NCBI RefSeq assembly: GCF_007556815.1
Contig: NZ_CP041745.1
Location: forward strand, 1,651,001 to 1,715,000
Direction of reading: 5' to 3'
DNA length: 64,000 bases
Origin: Paraburkholderia megapolitana
Lineage (GTDB): Bacteria > Pseudomonadota > Gammaproteobacteria > Burkholderiales > Burkholderiaceae
Part shown: one piece after another, positions 24,205 through 33,157 of the stretch
How positions within the stretch are numbered: position 1 is the stretch's first letter
Layout of the letters: every line of letters begins with the position of its first letter
Made by a program: the position numbers and the translations under genes
Notes under the pieces: model-generated
Database searches by the model: none
The model's input: the letters and a program-made list of their open reading frames with translations, nothing else
Told to the model about the DNA's origin: nothing

Positions 24205-25386
24205 ATGGGTGCAGCATCGTTTTTCCATGGGGTGACCGTGTCGCTGGTCGACAGCGGTCCACGTACCATCGCCGTGCCGTCGTCCTCAATTGTCGGCCTG
24301 GTCAATACGTACACCCCTGGCCCGGATCTGGCGTCCCCGAACGTGCCGGTCCAGCTGACCAGCTATCGCGAGGCGGTCGCAGCATTCGGCGAGCGCAGCG
24401 CAGTTGCGCAGGCTGCACGCGCGGTCTACGCACAGAGCAGGGCTGTCATCGTTGCAACGGGTGTAGCGGCAGGCGCGAAAGACGGCAACGACGCGGCAGC
24501 GCTTACCTCGGCGGTGATCGGTGGCGTGACGGCCGGTGGTGCCCGTACGGGCCTGCAGTCGCTGCTCGATGCGAAGTCGAAATACAACGTGCAGCCGCGC
24601 CTGCTGCTGGCACCGGGCTTCTCGTCGACACAGGCCGTTGCTACGGCGATGGATACGCTGGCCGGCAAGCTGCGCGCGATCGGCATCATCGACGGCCCGA
24701 ACACCGACGACGAGGCTGCAATCGCCTATGCGGCGAACTTCGGCAGCAAGCGGCTCTACATGGTCGATCCCGGTGCAACCGTGTGGGATACAACCGCGAA
24801 TGCTGACGTCGGCGCACCGGCGTCGTCGTATGCGGCAGGTCTCTTCTGCCAGACGGACGCGGCGATCGGCTTCTGGGCGTCGCCGTCGAACAAGGAGCTG
24901 GTCGACGTCACCGGCACGAAGCGGCCGATCGAATTCCTCGACGGCGACGAGACGTGCCGCGCGAACCTGCTGAACAACGCGAAGATTGCGACCATCATCC
25001 GCGACGGCGGTTATCGCCTGTGGGGCAACCGTACGCTGTCGAGCGACCCCAAATGGTCATTCGTCACGCGGGTACGTACGCTCGACATCGTGATGGATGC
25101 CGTACTCGCGGGCCATAAGTGGGCTGTCGACCGGAGCATCACGGCGACGTATGTCGATGACGTGTCGAAGGGACTGCAGGCGTTCATGCGCGATCTGAAG
25201 CGTCAGGGCGCCTTGATCAACTTCGAGGTGTATGCCGACCCCGAACTGAATACGGCGAGCCAGCTCGAACAGGGCAAGGTCTACTGGAACATCCGGTTCA
25301 CAGACGTTCCACCGGCAGAAAACCCCATCTTCCGCTTCGAGATCACAAACCAGTGGCTCACCGAAGTGCTCGATACCCACTCTTAA
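24205..25386 (+). CDS. Contractile tail sheath protein, gpFI family
   Basis: The 393-residue product fits the P2 FI-type sheath family: N-terminal FFHGVTVSLVDSGPRTIAVP, central LRAIGIIDGPNTDDEAAIAY, and C-terminal YRLWGNRTLSSDPKWSFVTR and FTDVPPAENPIFRFEITNQW. It polymerises around the tube and contracts on infection. The ATG at 24205 has GGAGGG 7 bp upstream. Confidence 0.95.
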   Translation: MGAASFFHGVTVSLVDSGPRTIAVPSSSIVGLVNTYTPGPDLASPNVPVQLTSYREAVAAFGERSAVAQAARAVYAQSRAVIVATGVAAGAKDGNDAAALTSAVIGGVTAGGARTGLQSLLDAKSKYNVQPRLLLAPGFSSTQAVATAMDTLAGKLRAIGIIDGPNTDDEAAIAYAANFGSKRLYMVDPGATVWDTTANADVGAPASSYAAGLFCQTDAAIGFWASPSNKELVDVTGTKRPIEFLDGDETCRANLLNNAKIATIIRDGGYRLWGNRTLSSDPKWSFVTRVRTLDIVMDAVLAGHKWAVDRSITATYVDDVSKGLQAFMRDLKRQGALINFEVYADPELNTASQLEQGKVYWNIRFTDVPPAENPIFRFEITNQWLTEVLDTHS

Positions 25387-25396
25387 GAGGTGACGT

Positions 25397-25900
25397 GTGA
25401 TTCCGGAAACACTGAGCAATTACAACCTGTACGTCGACGGCAAGGGCTTCGCGGGCCTGTCGACGTCCGTGACGCTGCCCAAGCTGAAGATCAAGACCGA
25501 CGAGCATCGCGGGGGAGGTATGGATGCGCCCGTGAAGATGGACCTCGGGATGGAAGCGATGGAAGCCTCGTTCGCGATGGCGTCGATGACGCGCGAGGTG
25601 CTGGTGTTCTTTGGTCTTGCCGACGCCACGGCATTCAACGGCGTCTTTCGCGGTGCGTTCAAGGACATGAAGGGCAAGACGAAGGCGGTGGCGGCCACGC
25701 TGCGCGGCATGCTGTCCGAGATCGATCCGGGTGACTGGAAGCCCGGCGAAAAGTCGGAATCCAAGTTCACCGTGTCGTTGACGTACTACAAGCTCGAAAT
25801 CGACGGATCTGCGGTGTATGAGATCGACCCGATGGGTATGGTGCGCATCATCAACGGCGTGGACCAGCTCGCAGAGATCAGCAAGGCGATCGGCATGTAA
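25397..25900 (+). CDS. Tail tube protein, gpFII family
   Basis: The 167-residue product (MIPETLSNYNLYVDGKGFAG, KMDLGMEAMEASFAMASM, TVSLTYYKLEIDGSAVYEID) is a P2 FII-type major tail tube protein of normal length. The GTG start at 25397 follows GAGG 4 bp upstream. It builds the inner tube through which DNA passes. Confidence 0.93.
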   Translation: MIPETLSNYNLYVDGKGFAGLSTSVTLPKLKIKTDEHRGGGMDAPVKMDLGMEAMEASFAMASMTREVLVFFGLADATAFNGVFRGAFKDMKGKTKAVAATLRGMLSEIDPGDWKPGEKSESKFTVSLTYYKLEIDGSAVYEIDPMGMVRIINGVDQLAEISKAIGM

Positions 25901-25935
25901 GCAGCCAGTTACGCTGCAAAGTAACTTTTTCCCAT

Positions 25936-25960
25936 ACGGCGGACACGCAATGTCCGCCGT
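25936..25960 (+). terminator. Hairpin between tube and tail chaperone genes
   Basis: ACGGCGGACA (25936-25945) pairs perfectly with TGTCCGCCGT (25951-25960), a 10-bp stem with a 5-base loop, followed by a short pyrimidine run. It follows the GTTAC/GTAAC motif at 25908-25925 and ends 18 bp before the next start. Confidence 0.6.
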
Positions 25961-25978
25961 TTCTATTTGAGGTGCTCG

Positions 25979-26302
25979 ATGGATACCGTAACGATCAGGC
26001 TGGACTATCCGGCGACATTCGATGGCGTGACGCGCGACAGCATCACGCTGCGCCGACCGAAGGTACGCGACCAGCGTGCTGCACAGAAGCTTTATCCGGA
26101 AGATCCGGCGGGGCAGGAACTCGCGCTCTTTGCAGCGCTGGCGGAGGTCGCGCCGAACGACCTGGAGGGCATGGATCTCGGCGACTACAACCGCGTGCAG
26201 GATGCCTACTTTCGCTTTCGAACCCCTCGCAAGGATCAGCCCGTCGACGCTCAAAAAGCTGGCGAAACGGCTGGTGAACGAACTGCGGATGTCGCCGCAT
26301 GA
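25979..26302 (+). CDS. Tail assembly chaperone, gpE-like (unshifted product)
   Basis: The 107-residue product (MDTVTIRLDYPATFDGVTRD, LRRPKVRDQRAAQKLYPEDP, LGDYNRVQDAYFRFRTP) matches the short phage tail assembly chaperone family that lies between tube and tape-measure genes. I chose the ATG at 25979 with GAGG upstream. The last 16 or so residues after AQK are unlike the family, while the +1 frame encodes a typical chaperone end, so this is the zero-frame product of a programmed frameshift gene. Confidence 0.85.
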   Translation: MDTVTIRLDYPATFDGVTRDSITLRRPKVRDQRAAQKLYPEDPAGQELALFAALAEVAPNDLEGMDLGDYNRVQDAYFRFRTPRKDQPVDAQKAGETAGERTADVAA

Positions 26303-26351
26303 TGTCGACGGGCTCACGCTCGATGACGTGATCTGGTGGCTCACTGATTAA
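25979..26351 (+). CDS. Tail assembly chaperone, frameshifted E-E' fusion
   Basis: The frame needed for the second product ends at 26351 and encodes KLAKRLVNELRMSPHDVDGL then TLDDVIWWLTD, the kind of C-terminal extension made by frameshifting in most tailed phages. The required shift is +1 or -2. The sequence CAAAAAG at 26252-26258 allows a lysine tRNA on AAA (26255-26257) to re-pair two bases back (26253-26255), giving AAG CTG GCG next. A -2 shift at this locus is known in phage Mu; here it is inferred from sequence. Confidence 0.65.
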
Positions 26352-26367
26352 CCAGTAGGGGTGTGGG

Positions 26368-28794
26368 ATGGCAAATGACATCGCATTGGGGATTGTCATC
26401 GCGGGTGCCGTATCGGCGACGTTTGGCAAGGCCATCACCGAGACAAGCTCACGTATCACCGGTCTGAAGAAGACGGCGAATGACACGCGGCTCTGGCAGC
26501 GCACGATCGGCGACACGATCAAGCTGCAGGATGAGTTCCGGCGCCTCCATCAGGCCGGCGACTCGGCGGCCGATGGTATCCGTCGCAAACTCGATTCGAA
26601 CCTGCGCTCGCTGCGTGAGGCCGGCATCGAGGTCGACCGGCTCGACCGTTCGTATCAGCGACTCGGGCGCACCGCGCGTGGCCTCGATCTGAAGGCCGCA
26701 GGCCACGAACGTATCGCAGCGGGGCGGGAGGGCGTTCGAGGCACGATCGGCGATGCCGTCAAGTTCTCGGCAGCGGTCGCCGTGCCGACCGCGATCTCGG
26801 CGGACTATCAGGCAATCATCCGCGACATTGCGATCAAGGCGGGTATCGCGCGGACTGAACAGGAAGCGACGATGGGGCGCCGTATCCGGCGGGATGCCTC
26901 GGCGAACGGAATCGGGCGCAATGAGCTGGCCGAAGCGGTGAACCAGATGGTCGCCGCCGGCATGGACGTCAATCGCGCGCTCGACTTCGCACCCCTTGCC
27001 GCGAAGTTCTCCATCGGCCAGGGAGCGACGACCGGTGAGACCGCCCGGATGATCCAGGCGCTGCAGCAGAACGCGAGGATCTCGGATCCGGCTCAGATGA
27101 GCCGTGCGTTCGAGGCCGTCGCGTTTCTAGGCAAGGAGGGCTCGTTCGAGTCGGCAGATATGGCCCGGTGGTTTCCTGTGCTGCTCGCCGAAATGCAGAA
27201 GATCGGCATCACCGGGCAGGACTCGGTGTCGCAGCTCGGCGCCATGCTGCAGGTCCAGATGAAGACGGCCGGCACTGCAGACGAAGCGGCGAACAACCTC
27301 AAAAACTGGTTTTCAAAGATCGGATCCAATGAAACCGCGAACAACTACAAAAAGGCTGGCGTCGACTACGAAGCAAAAATGCGCGAAGCGATCGGCAAGG
27401 GCTGGTCGACGCTTGAGGCTTCCTTCGTTCTGGCGCGTGCATACATCGACCGCACCGATCCCGCGAAAGCAAAACAGCTTGCCGATGCTGCGATGAACAT
27501 AAACGGCGAGTCGGATCCGCAGAAGCGTCGTGCGCAGATCGCGGCGTTTGAAGACAGCCTGAAAACCGGGGATCTCTTCAACGACATGCAGGTCAAGGCG
27601 GCACTCACTGCCTACCTGCAGAACGCGGATCTGTACCAGCGGTTAAAGAAGGAATCGGCGCAGGCCAGTGGCGAGATCGTGAAGGATCTTGCTGACCGGC
27701 GCGATGCATCCAAACAGATCTGGAGCGAAGTCGGGCAGCAGTGGAATGACGCGATGCGCAGCATTGGCGACGCGCTGCGGCCCGTGACCGATGCGGTTGG
27801 ACACGCGGCGAAGGCAACGGGTGAAGGGCTCGCGAAGGTAACCGACGCAGCTCCGAAAGCGACGCTGATCGTTGCGGGCATCGCGGCCGGCTTTATTGCG
27901 TATCGCGGCGCAAAGTCGCTTTTCCAGATCGGGCGCGGGGCACTCGACATCGCGCGAGGTTCGATCCTCGCCGGGCGCGCGGGGGCTACTGGCCGGGCCG
28001 CTGCTGGTGGCGGCAAGGTCGGTGTGGTGGCACGCGTGGCGGAGGCGCTGGGCGGTGCTGTGGGTGGCGTGCAACGCGTGTTCGTTGTGAATCTGCCCGG
28101 TGGTGGTGTGGGTGGTGCGGTTGGAGCGATCGCGGGCGAGCTCGGTGATGTAGCGGCCGGCGGGGCGCGTGGCGCAGGCAAGGGCGGTCGCGTTGCGCGG
28201 GTGCTGCGTGGTGCCCGTGGCCTGATCGGTCGCGTCATGCCTTATGCAAGCAAGCTCGCGGCGGCCGGCACGGTACTCAAGATCGGCATGGCAGCGACGA
28301 ACGTGTGGGGTGTTGCGACAAGCGATGGCAACCGGGCGGAGAAGGCGAAGGGTTTCGCTGGTATCGCCGGCAGTCTGGCGGGCGGTGTGCTCGGCGCGAA
28401 GACGGGGGCAATCATCGGCGCAGCCGCTGGCCCGATCGGTATCGCGATCGGCGGGCTGGTTGGTGGAGCGATTGGCGCCTACGCGGGCGAGAAGGTTTTG
28501 GGCGCTGTCACGAAATGGGCGTTCTCACGTGGCGATGCTCACCCTGCGGTTGACGCCGCGGTCAAGGCGAAGGGACTGGAGAAGGCGGCCGGGTCCGACA
28601 GGCCTGTCATGAAGGTCGACCAGAAGAACACCTTCGCACCGGTCTTTCACGTGACGTTGCAGGGTGAGCAAGGCAACGGTAACGACGCGGCCGACCGTTT
28701 TCTCGCGAGGGTCTCGCCGCAGCTGCAACGCATGATGAAAGACCAGATCGCGAAGAGCAACCGTTCGGCGATGTTCGATTCACCGCATCTGTAA
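26368..28794 (+). CDS. Tail tape measure protein
   Basis: The 808-residue product carries a TP901-type tape measure core (about 130-330, ISADYQAIIRDIAIKAGIAR, ELAEAVNQMVAAGMDVNRAL, AVAFLGKEGSFESADMARW), flanking helical regions, and a Gly/Ala-rich hydrophobic part (about 500-720, IGGLVGGAIGAYAGEKVLG) that may insert into the host membrane during DNA delivery. As the largest tail protein it sets tail length. It follows the frameshifted chaperone gene by 16 bp, the canonical order. Confidence 0.93.
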   Translation: MANDIALGIVIAGAVSATFGKAITETSSRITGLKKTANDTRLWQRTIGDTIKLQDEFRRLHQAGDSAADGIRRKLDSNLRSLREAGIEVDRLDRSYQRLGRTARGLDLKAAGHERIAAGREGVRGTIGDAVKFSAAVAVPTAISADYQAIIRDIAIKAGIARTEQEATMGRRIRRDASANGIGRNELAEAVNQMVAAGMDVNRALDFAPLAAKFSIGQGATTGETARMIQALQQNARISDPAQMSRAFEAVAFLGKEGSFESADMARWFPVLLAEMQKIGITGQDSVSQLGAMLQVQMKTAGTADEAANNLKNWFSKIGSNETANNYKKAGVDYEAKMREAIGKGWSTLEASFVLARAYIDRTDPAKAKQLADAAMNINGESDPQKRRAQIAAFEDSLKTGDLFNDMQVKAALTAYLQNADLYQRLKKESAQASGEIVKDLADRRDASKQIWSEVGQQWNDAMRSIGDALRPVTDAVGHAAKATGEGLAKVTDAAPKATLIVAGIAAGFIAYRGAKSLFQIGRGALDIARGSILAGRAGATGRAAAGGGKVGVVARVAEALGGAVGGVQRVFVVNLPGGGVGGAVGAIAGELGDVAAGGARGAGKGGRVARVLRGARGLIGRVMPYASKLAAAGTVLKIGMAATNVWGVATSDGNRAEKAKGFAGIAGSLAGGVLGAKTGAIIGAAAGPIGIAIGGLVGGAIGAYAGEKVLGAVTKWAFSRGDAHPAVDAAVKAKGLEKAAGSDRPVMKVDQKNTFAPVFHVTLQGEQGNGNDAADRFLARVSPQLQRMMKDQIAKSNRSAMFDSPHL

Positions 28795-28820
28795 CGCAAA
28801 CGAAGTGAGAGAGGTGTGCC

Positions 28821-29714
28821 GTGGATTTTGTGACACAGATTACGCAGGCAGCAACGCAGGCCAGCATCGCAACCGAGCGTGTACGCGGCATGAACCGCGT
28901 CTATGAGCGCAACCGCCCGGCCAGCGAAAACACCGTAGCCGTGCTGCAGAAACTGGCGACCGGCAACCTCGATAACGCGGCCGAACTGCTGTCAGGTGCG
29001 GGCAGTGCGCTGTCGGTCGCGGGGGATCTCAGCCCGAAGGTCGGCACGATCATGCGCGGCTTCAACGCCGTCCAGTCGTCGGCCGGCAGCGTGCTGAAGA
29101 TGGCGGGTGCATCGGGCAATCCGGTGATCAAGGCCGCAGCCGAATCGGTGACGGGCGCACTCGGCGATGTCCGCACGAAGTTCAATGCATGGGCGGGCAT
29201 CAAGGAGACGCCAGCGCCGGGCTCAGTTGGCACATCCGTCGCGACGTCGACTGGTGCGGGGACACTGTTCTCCGGTCTCACTGGTGGTGCCTCGACGGCG
29301 ACGCCTCACCTGATGACCCTGAGCTCGGACAGAGGCGACACGTTCCACTTCAACCTGTCCACGGCCGCCTTCGACCGCCTGCGTCGCACCACGAAGTACA
29401 AGGTCGCGTCGCAGGAGCGTCTGAACCGTCAGGAAGCACTGCAGGCGGTTAGCCAGGGTGGCGAAACCATCACGCTCTCGGGCGTGGTGTTCGCAGCGTC
29501 AGGCGCTGGTGCGCGGCAGCTCGATGCACTGCGCGCGATCGGTGGACGCATGGTGCCGGTGCTGCTGACGACCGGCTACGGCGAAGTGCTCGGCCGCTGG
29601 TATCTGCAGGGTGTCGAGGAAGAGCAGGAAGCGTTGATGTCGGACGGCACCCCGCGCAAACAGACTTTTAGCCTGGAGTTCGGCCGCTATGGCGAAGACT
29701 ATAAGAACGTGTGA
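28821..29714 (+). CDS. Tail protein, gpU family with N-terminal extension
   Basis: The C-terminal 130 or so residues (LMTLSSDRGDTFHFNLSTAA, ETITLSGVVFAASGAGARQL, RWYLQGVEEEQEALM) match P2 gpU, which normally is about 150 residues. The first 160 residues are a helical, Ala/Gly-rich extension without a family I recognise. The start is a GTG at 28821. It overlaps the gpX gene by 26 bp, keeping the P2 order U-X-D. Confidence 0.82.
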   Translation: MDFVTQITQAATQASIATERVRGMNRVYERNRPASENTVAVLQKLATGNLDNAAELLSGAGSALSVAGDLSPKVGTIMRGFNAVQSSAGSVLKMAGASGNPVIKAAAESVTGALGDVRTKFNAWAGIKETPAPGSVGTSVATSTGAGTLFSGLTGGASTATPHLMTLSSDRGDTFHFNLSTAAFDRLRRTTKYKVASQERLNRQEALQAVSQGGETITLSGVVFAASGAGARQLDALRAIGGRMVPVLLTTGYGEVLGRWYLQGVEEEQEALMSDGTPRKQTFSLEFGRYGEDYKNV

Positions 29715-29895
29715 GGGCGACGTGCTCGACACGATCTGCTACGCGGTGTACGGGTCGCTGGCCGGAACGGTCGAGGCGGTCTATGAAGCCAATCCGGGCC
29801 TCGCGTCATACGAACAGCCGTTCGCCGCCGGCATCACGATCGTGATGCCAGACGTCGACGCGCCGCGCAGCGAGCCGGTGCAACTGTGGACCTGA
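29689..29895 (+). CDS. Tail protein X, gpX family (LysM-like)
   Basis: The 68-residue product (GDVLDTICYAVYGSLAGTVE, NPGLASYEQPFAAGITIVMP) is a P2 gpX family member, a small LysM-like fold in the baseplate region. It overlaps the end of the gpU gene by 26 bp. Confidence 0.88.
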   Translation: MAKTIRTCEGDVLDTICYAVYGSLAGTVEAVYEANPGLASYEQPFAAGITIVMPDVDAPRSEPVQLWT

Positions 29896-29938
29896 TGCAG
29901 ATGGTGGGCGGGTCCGATGATGAAGAGCGGGAGCAGAC

Positions 29939-30991
29939 ATGCAGGCAGTGTTCCAGATCGTCGCGAATGGCGACGACATCACGAAGGTGATTCAGGATCG
30001 TGTGCTGCGGATCCACACGGTCGACAAGCCGGGGCTCGATGCCGACGAGTGCGAGATCGAGCTCGACGACCGGGACGGCAAGATCGAGTTTCCGCCCAAG
30101 GGCGCTACGCTGAAAATCTCGCTCGGCTGGCTGGGCAGCGGTCTTGCCTTTCTCGGCGAGTACACGATCGACGAGATCGCGCTGAAGGGACCGCCGTCTT
30201 CGGTGATCATTCGCGGCCGTCCCTCGAACATGCGGGCGAGCTCGAAGACCCATCGTTACGGTAGCTGGGAGAACGTCAGGCTGGCCGACGTGGTCGGCGA
30301 CATCGCACGGCGCAACGGGTGGACGCCGGTCTGCGCGATCGACGCGATGGTGCCGAGAGCCGACCAGTTCGGGGAAAGTGATCTGCACTTCGTCACGCGC
30401 CTCTCACGGCTGCACGGTGCGACGGCCACCGTGAAGGCCGGCAAGCTGATCGTCGCGGGTCGCGGCGCGGGCAGAAGCGCGAGCGGCCTGCCGCTGCCGT
30501 CGATCACCCTCACACCGGACGTACTCATCGACTACGAGATCACATTCGCGGACCGCGCAAGTTTCGCGGCAGTCCGCACGCGCGTGCATGACACGAAGAC
30601 GGGCAAGAAAATTGACCTGGTCATACCGAACCCTGACGCCCCAAAGGGAGCGACCGCAGTGCATACGGAGCGGCATGCCTTCGCGAGTCACGAAGCAGCG
30701 AAGGCAGCGGCCGATGCCCGGTTACAGAAGCTGAACCACCACACCGCGAAGAGCACGATGCTGATGCAGGGGCGCGCGGACTTCTCTGCCGAGAAGACGG
30801 TCACGCTGAAGGGTTTCAAGAAGGAGGCGGACGGCGATTTCCTGATCGACTCGGTGACGCACGACTATGCGGGCCGCAGCTGGGAAACGCGGGTCGATCT
30901 CAACGCCGGCAACAAGGGCAAGGCGAAGGTCGGGCACGGCAAAAAGCCGACGAAGACCGTCAATCTCGTCGTGCCGGCACCACCGCATTGA
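29939..30991 (+). CDS. Tail protein gpD (late control D family)
   Basis: The 350-residue product (DITKVIQDRVLRIHTVDKPG, DECEIELDDRDGKIEFPPKG, ESDLHFVTRLSRLHGATATV) belongs to the P2 gpD / VgrG-hub family (PF05954). It forms the hub of the contractile-tail baseplate, structurally the N-terminal part of a VgrG. Its C-terminus is lysine-rich. It closes the tail module; the T6SS VgrG encoded 4.3 kb downstream shares the same evolutionary fold but is a separate gene. Confidence 0.92.
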   Translation: MQAVFQIVANGDDITKVIQDRVLRIHTVDKPGLDADECEIELDDRDGKIEFPPKGATLKISLGWLGSGLAFLGEYTIDEIALKGPPSSVIIRGRPSNMRASSKTHRYGSWENVRLADVVGDIARRNGWTPVCAIDAMVPRADQFGESDLHFVTRLSRLHGATATVKAGKLIVAGRGAGRSASGLPLPSITLTPDVLIDYEITFADRASFAAVRTRVHDTKTGKKIDLVIPNPDAPKGATAVHTERHAFASHEAAKAAADARLQKLNHHTAKSTMLMQGRADFSAEKTVTLKGFKKEADGDFLIDSVTHDYAGRSWETRVDLNAGNKGKAKVGHGKKPTKTVNLVVPAPPH

Positions 30992-31047
30992 GATGACGTA
31001 TCGCAGCAGTGCGGAACGTCGATGCAGGACAGCGAATCACGACAACG

Positions 31048-31074
31048 AGCCGCCGACATCGAGGCGGCTTTTTT
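31048..31074 (+). terminator. Terminator between tail and lysis modules
   Basis: AGCCGCC (31048-31054) pairs perfectly with GGCGGCT (31063-31069), followed by a T tract that runs up to the ATG at 31075. Confidence 0.75.
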
Positions 31075-31566
31075 ATGGAAATGGGCGGCCCGATGGTGGA
31101 TCAGCGAAGTGAGCAGCGTAATGCGCAGCACAACACCGATCTCGCGGTGCAAATTGCGCGCTTTGGGGAGCAGCTGCGCAACGTGGCGGCCAGCGTCGAG
31201 GACATCAAGACGTCAGTGAAACCCGTTGCAGCACTCGATCGTGCGATTGCGGAAATGTCGATCCACAACCAGAACGCGCGCAAGGACATCGAGCTGCTGT
31301 GGGCGCGGATGGATGAGGGCAAGAAAGGCCGCGACGCACTCGCAGAAGCGATCGATGGCGTAGACGGGCGGGTCGCAGCGATGCGCAACACGGCGAAGGG
31401 TGCGATGTGGGTCCTTGGCATCGTGCTGGGCGTCGTTCAGACACTCATGGTGGGCTCAATCGTGTGGGTGTTCACCCATATCAACGAGGGTGACATTCTC
31501 AATCGCGTGCAGCAGCAGCGCATTGAGGTTCTTGAACAGGTCATTAACAAGGGGGCGAAGCAATGA
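31075..31566 (+). CDS. Lysis-module membrane protein with coiled coil
   Basis: The product (up to 163 residues) is a helical, probably coiled-coil protein (AVQIARFGEQLRNVAASVED, IELLWARMDEGKKGRDALAE) with one C-terminal membrane helix (MWVLGIVLGVVQTLMVGSIV). The start is uncertain: ATGs at 31075, 31081 and 31093 are in frame, and the first directly abuts the terminator T tract. It overlaps the endolysin start by 4 bp, so a holin- or spanin-like role is likely, although no family was recognised. Confidence 0.55.
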   Translation: MEMGGPMVDQRSEQRNAQHNTDLAVQIARFGEQLRNVAASVEDIKTSVKPVAALDRAIAEMSIHNQNARKDIELLWARMDEGKKGRDALAEAIDGVDGRVAAMRNTAKGAMWVLGIVLGVVQTLMVGSIVWVFTHINEGDILNRVQQQRIEVLEQVINKGAKQ

Positions 31567-32126
31567 CGCTTGATACAAAAATCAATGCAAAAATCGACGC
31601 ACTGATCGGCCGGGAAGGCGGGTATTCGAACAATCCGGCGGATGCGGGTGGCGAGACGATGTGGGGGATCACCATCGCGGTAGCCCGCGCGTTCGGCTAT
31701 ACCGGTCCGATGCGTGATCTGCCGCGCACGACGGCTGCACAGACCTATCGTAGCCGCTACTGGCTGCAGCCGAAGTTCGATCTCATCGATGCGGTATCGC
31801 CTGCGCTCGCTGGGAAGCTGTTCGATATCGGTGTGAATTCCGGGCAGGCTACGGGCGTGCTGTTCCTGCAGCGCGCACTGAACGTGCTGAACCAGAACGG
31901 GCGGGCGTTTCCCGATATCGCCGTGGACGGTGGGGTCGGTGCACTGACCGTGGCCGCGCTGAAAGCATTTCTTGCCGCGCGTGGTGCGGACGGACATCGG
32001 GTGCTGCTCGGCATGGTGGCCGCGCAGCAATCGGTCTGGTACATCGAGTGCGCCGAAAGGCGTCCGGCAAACGAGACGTTCGAATACGGCTGGCAGCTCA
32101 ACCGGGCATTCGGGGTGAGCGAATGA
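31563..32126 (+). CDS. Endolysin, glycoside hydrolase family 108 type
   Basis: The 187-residue product has the EGGY motif (Glu18, in IGREGGYSNNPADAGGET) that carries the catalytic Glu of GH108 N-acetylmuramidases, and a C-terminal peptidoglycan-binding domain (about 100-180, FLQRALNVLNQNGR, DGGVGALTVAALKAFL). It cuts cell-wall glycan at the end of the phage cycle. It is flanked by two membrane-protein genes with 4-bp overlaps on both sides, a compact lysis cassette. Confidence 0.92.
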   Translation: MTLDTKINAKIDALIGREGGYSNNPADAGGETMWGITIAVARAFGYTGPMRDLPRTTAAQTYRSRYWLQPKFDLIDAVSPALAGKLFDIGVNSGQATGVLFLQRALNVLNQNGRAFPDIAVDGGVGALTVAALKAFLAARGADGHRVLLGMVAAQQSVWYIECAERRPANETFEYGWQLNRAFGVSE

Positions 32127-32737
32127 TGGATCTATTGAAAACCGTTGCGCCCTGGCTTGTAACTGCGTTGACGGGTGGAGTGCCGGGCATCGCCGCAATG
32201 GCGGCATCCGCAATCGCGGGCAGGCTCGGATTCGACGACAGTTCGGTCGATGCGGTGAAAACTGCGCTCACCAGCCAGCCCATGACGCCCGAGCAGCTGC
32301 TCACACTTAAACAGGCCGACGACGACTTCGCCCTGAAAATGCAGCAGGCCGGATTCACGCACGCGGAGAACATGGCGGGTATTCAGGCGCAGGCCGACCG
32401 CGTTGCAGCTGACGACCGGGCGAATGCGCGCAATCTCGCGGTGACCGAGCACGATCACACTGCGCGCAATCTTGCCTACATGTACACGGTCGCGCTCTTC
32501 GCAGTGATCGGTCTGGAGTTCGTGCTCGCGGCGAAACAGATCAGGCTCGACGAGGGCGTCATGCGTGCGCTCGATACGCTCTTCGGAATTCTGATCGCGA
32601 TGGTGCTGGGCTCGAAGGAATATTTCTTCGGCTCGTCGTCGCGTGCGGACCGGCAGGCTGCTGCAATCACGCAGTTTGCGGTATCACCGGATACGGTCGT
32701 GACGCAGGCCGCGTCGCGGACATCGTCCGGAGTTTGA
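32123..32737 (+). CDS. Holin-like membrane protein
   Basis: The 204-residue product has an N-terminal hydrophobic segment (VAPWLVTALTGGVPGIAAMA), a charged helical middle, and two membrane helices near the C-terminus (YMYTVALFAVIGLEFVLA, LDTLFGILIAMVLGSKEYFF). It starts at an ATG overlapping the endolysin stop (ATGATGG). Topology and position suit a holin of the type found in Burkholderia phages, but no characterised relative was recognised. Confidence 0.6.
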   Translation: MMDLLKTVAPWLVTALTGGVPGIAAMAASAIAGRLGFDDSSVDAVKTALTSQPMTPEQLLTLKQADDDFALKMQQAGFTHAENMAGIQAQADRVAADDRANARNLAVTEHDHTARNLAYMYTVALFAVIGLEFVLAAKQIRLDEGVMRALDTLFGILIAMVLGSKEYFFGSSSRADRQAAAITQFAVSPDTVVTQAASRTSSGV

Positions 32738-32772
32738 TGCACTTGCATCAGACGAGTCGCAAAGCAACTTTG

Positions 32773-32791
32773 ATCACGGTGTACCCGTGAT
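32773..32791. other. Hairpin after the lysis cassette
   Basis: ATCACGG (32773-32779) pairs with CCGTGAT (32785-32791). It directly follows a CAAAGCAACTTTG motif (32759-32772 region). The gap 32738-32932 has no gene and probably ends the late transcript. Confidence 0.4.
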
Positions 32792-33157
32792 GAGAGAACA
32801 GGGCGACGGGGAGTCTGTTAGCGCATTCTTCCCGCCACCTTTCCACTGCATCAACCAGTGAATTAGCCACGGCCCTGCTACCTGTCGACAGGCGGCCCGG
32901 ATTCTACCAGAACCACAAAAGGCAACTTCACGATGGCTCTTCCCATCATTCCATGGATCGGCGGCAAGCGCCGTCTCGCGGATCATCTCATTCCACGCTT
33001 TCCGGCACATGAGTGCTATGTGGAGGTTTTTGCGGGCGGCGCAGCGCTGTACTTCATGCGTCCGCCGGCGAAGGTCGAAGTCATCAACGACGTGAACGGC
33101 GAACTGGTCAACCTCTATCGCGTGGTGCAGCACCACCTCGAAGAGTTTGTGAGGCAG

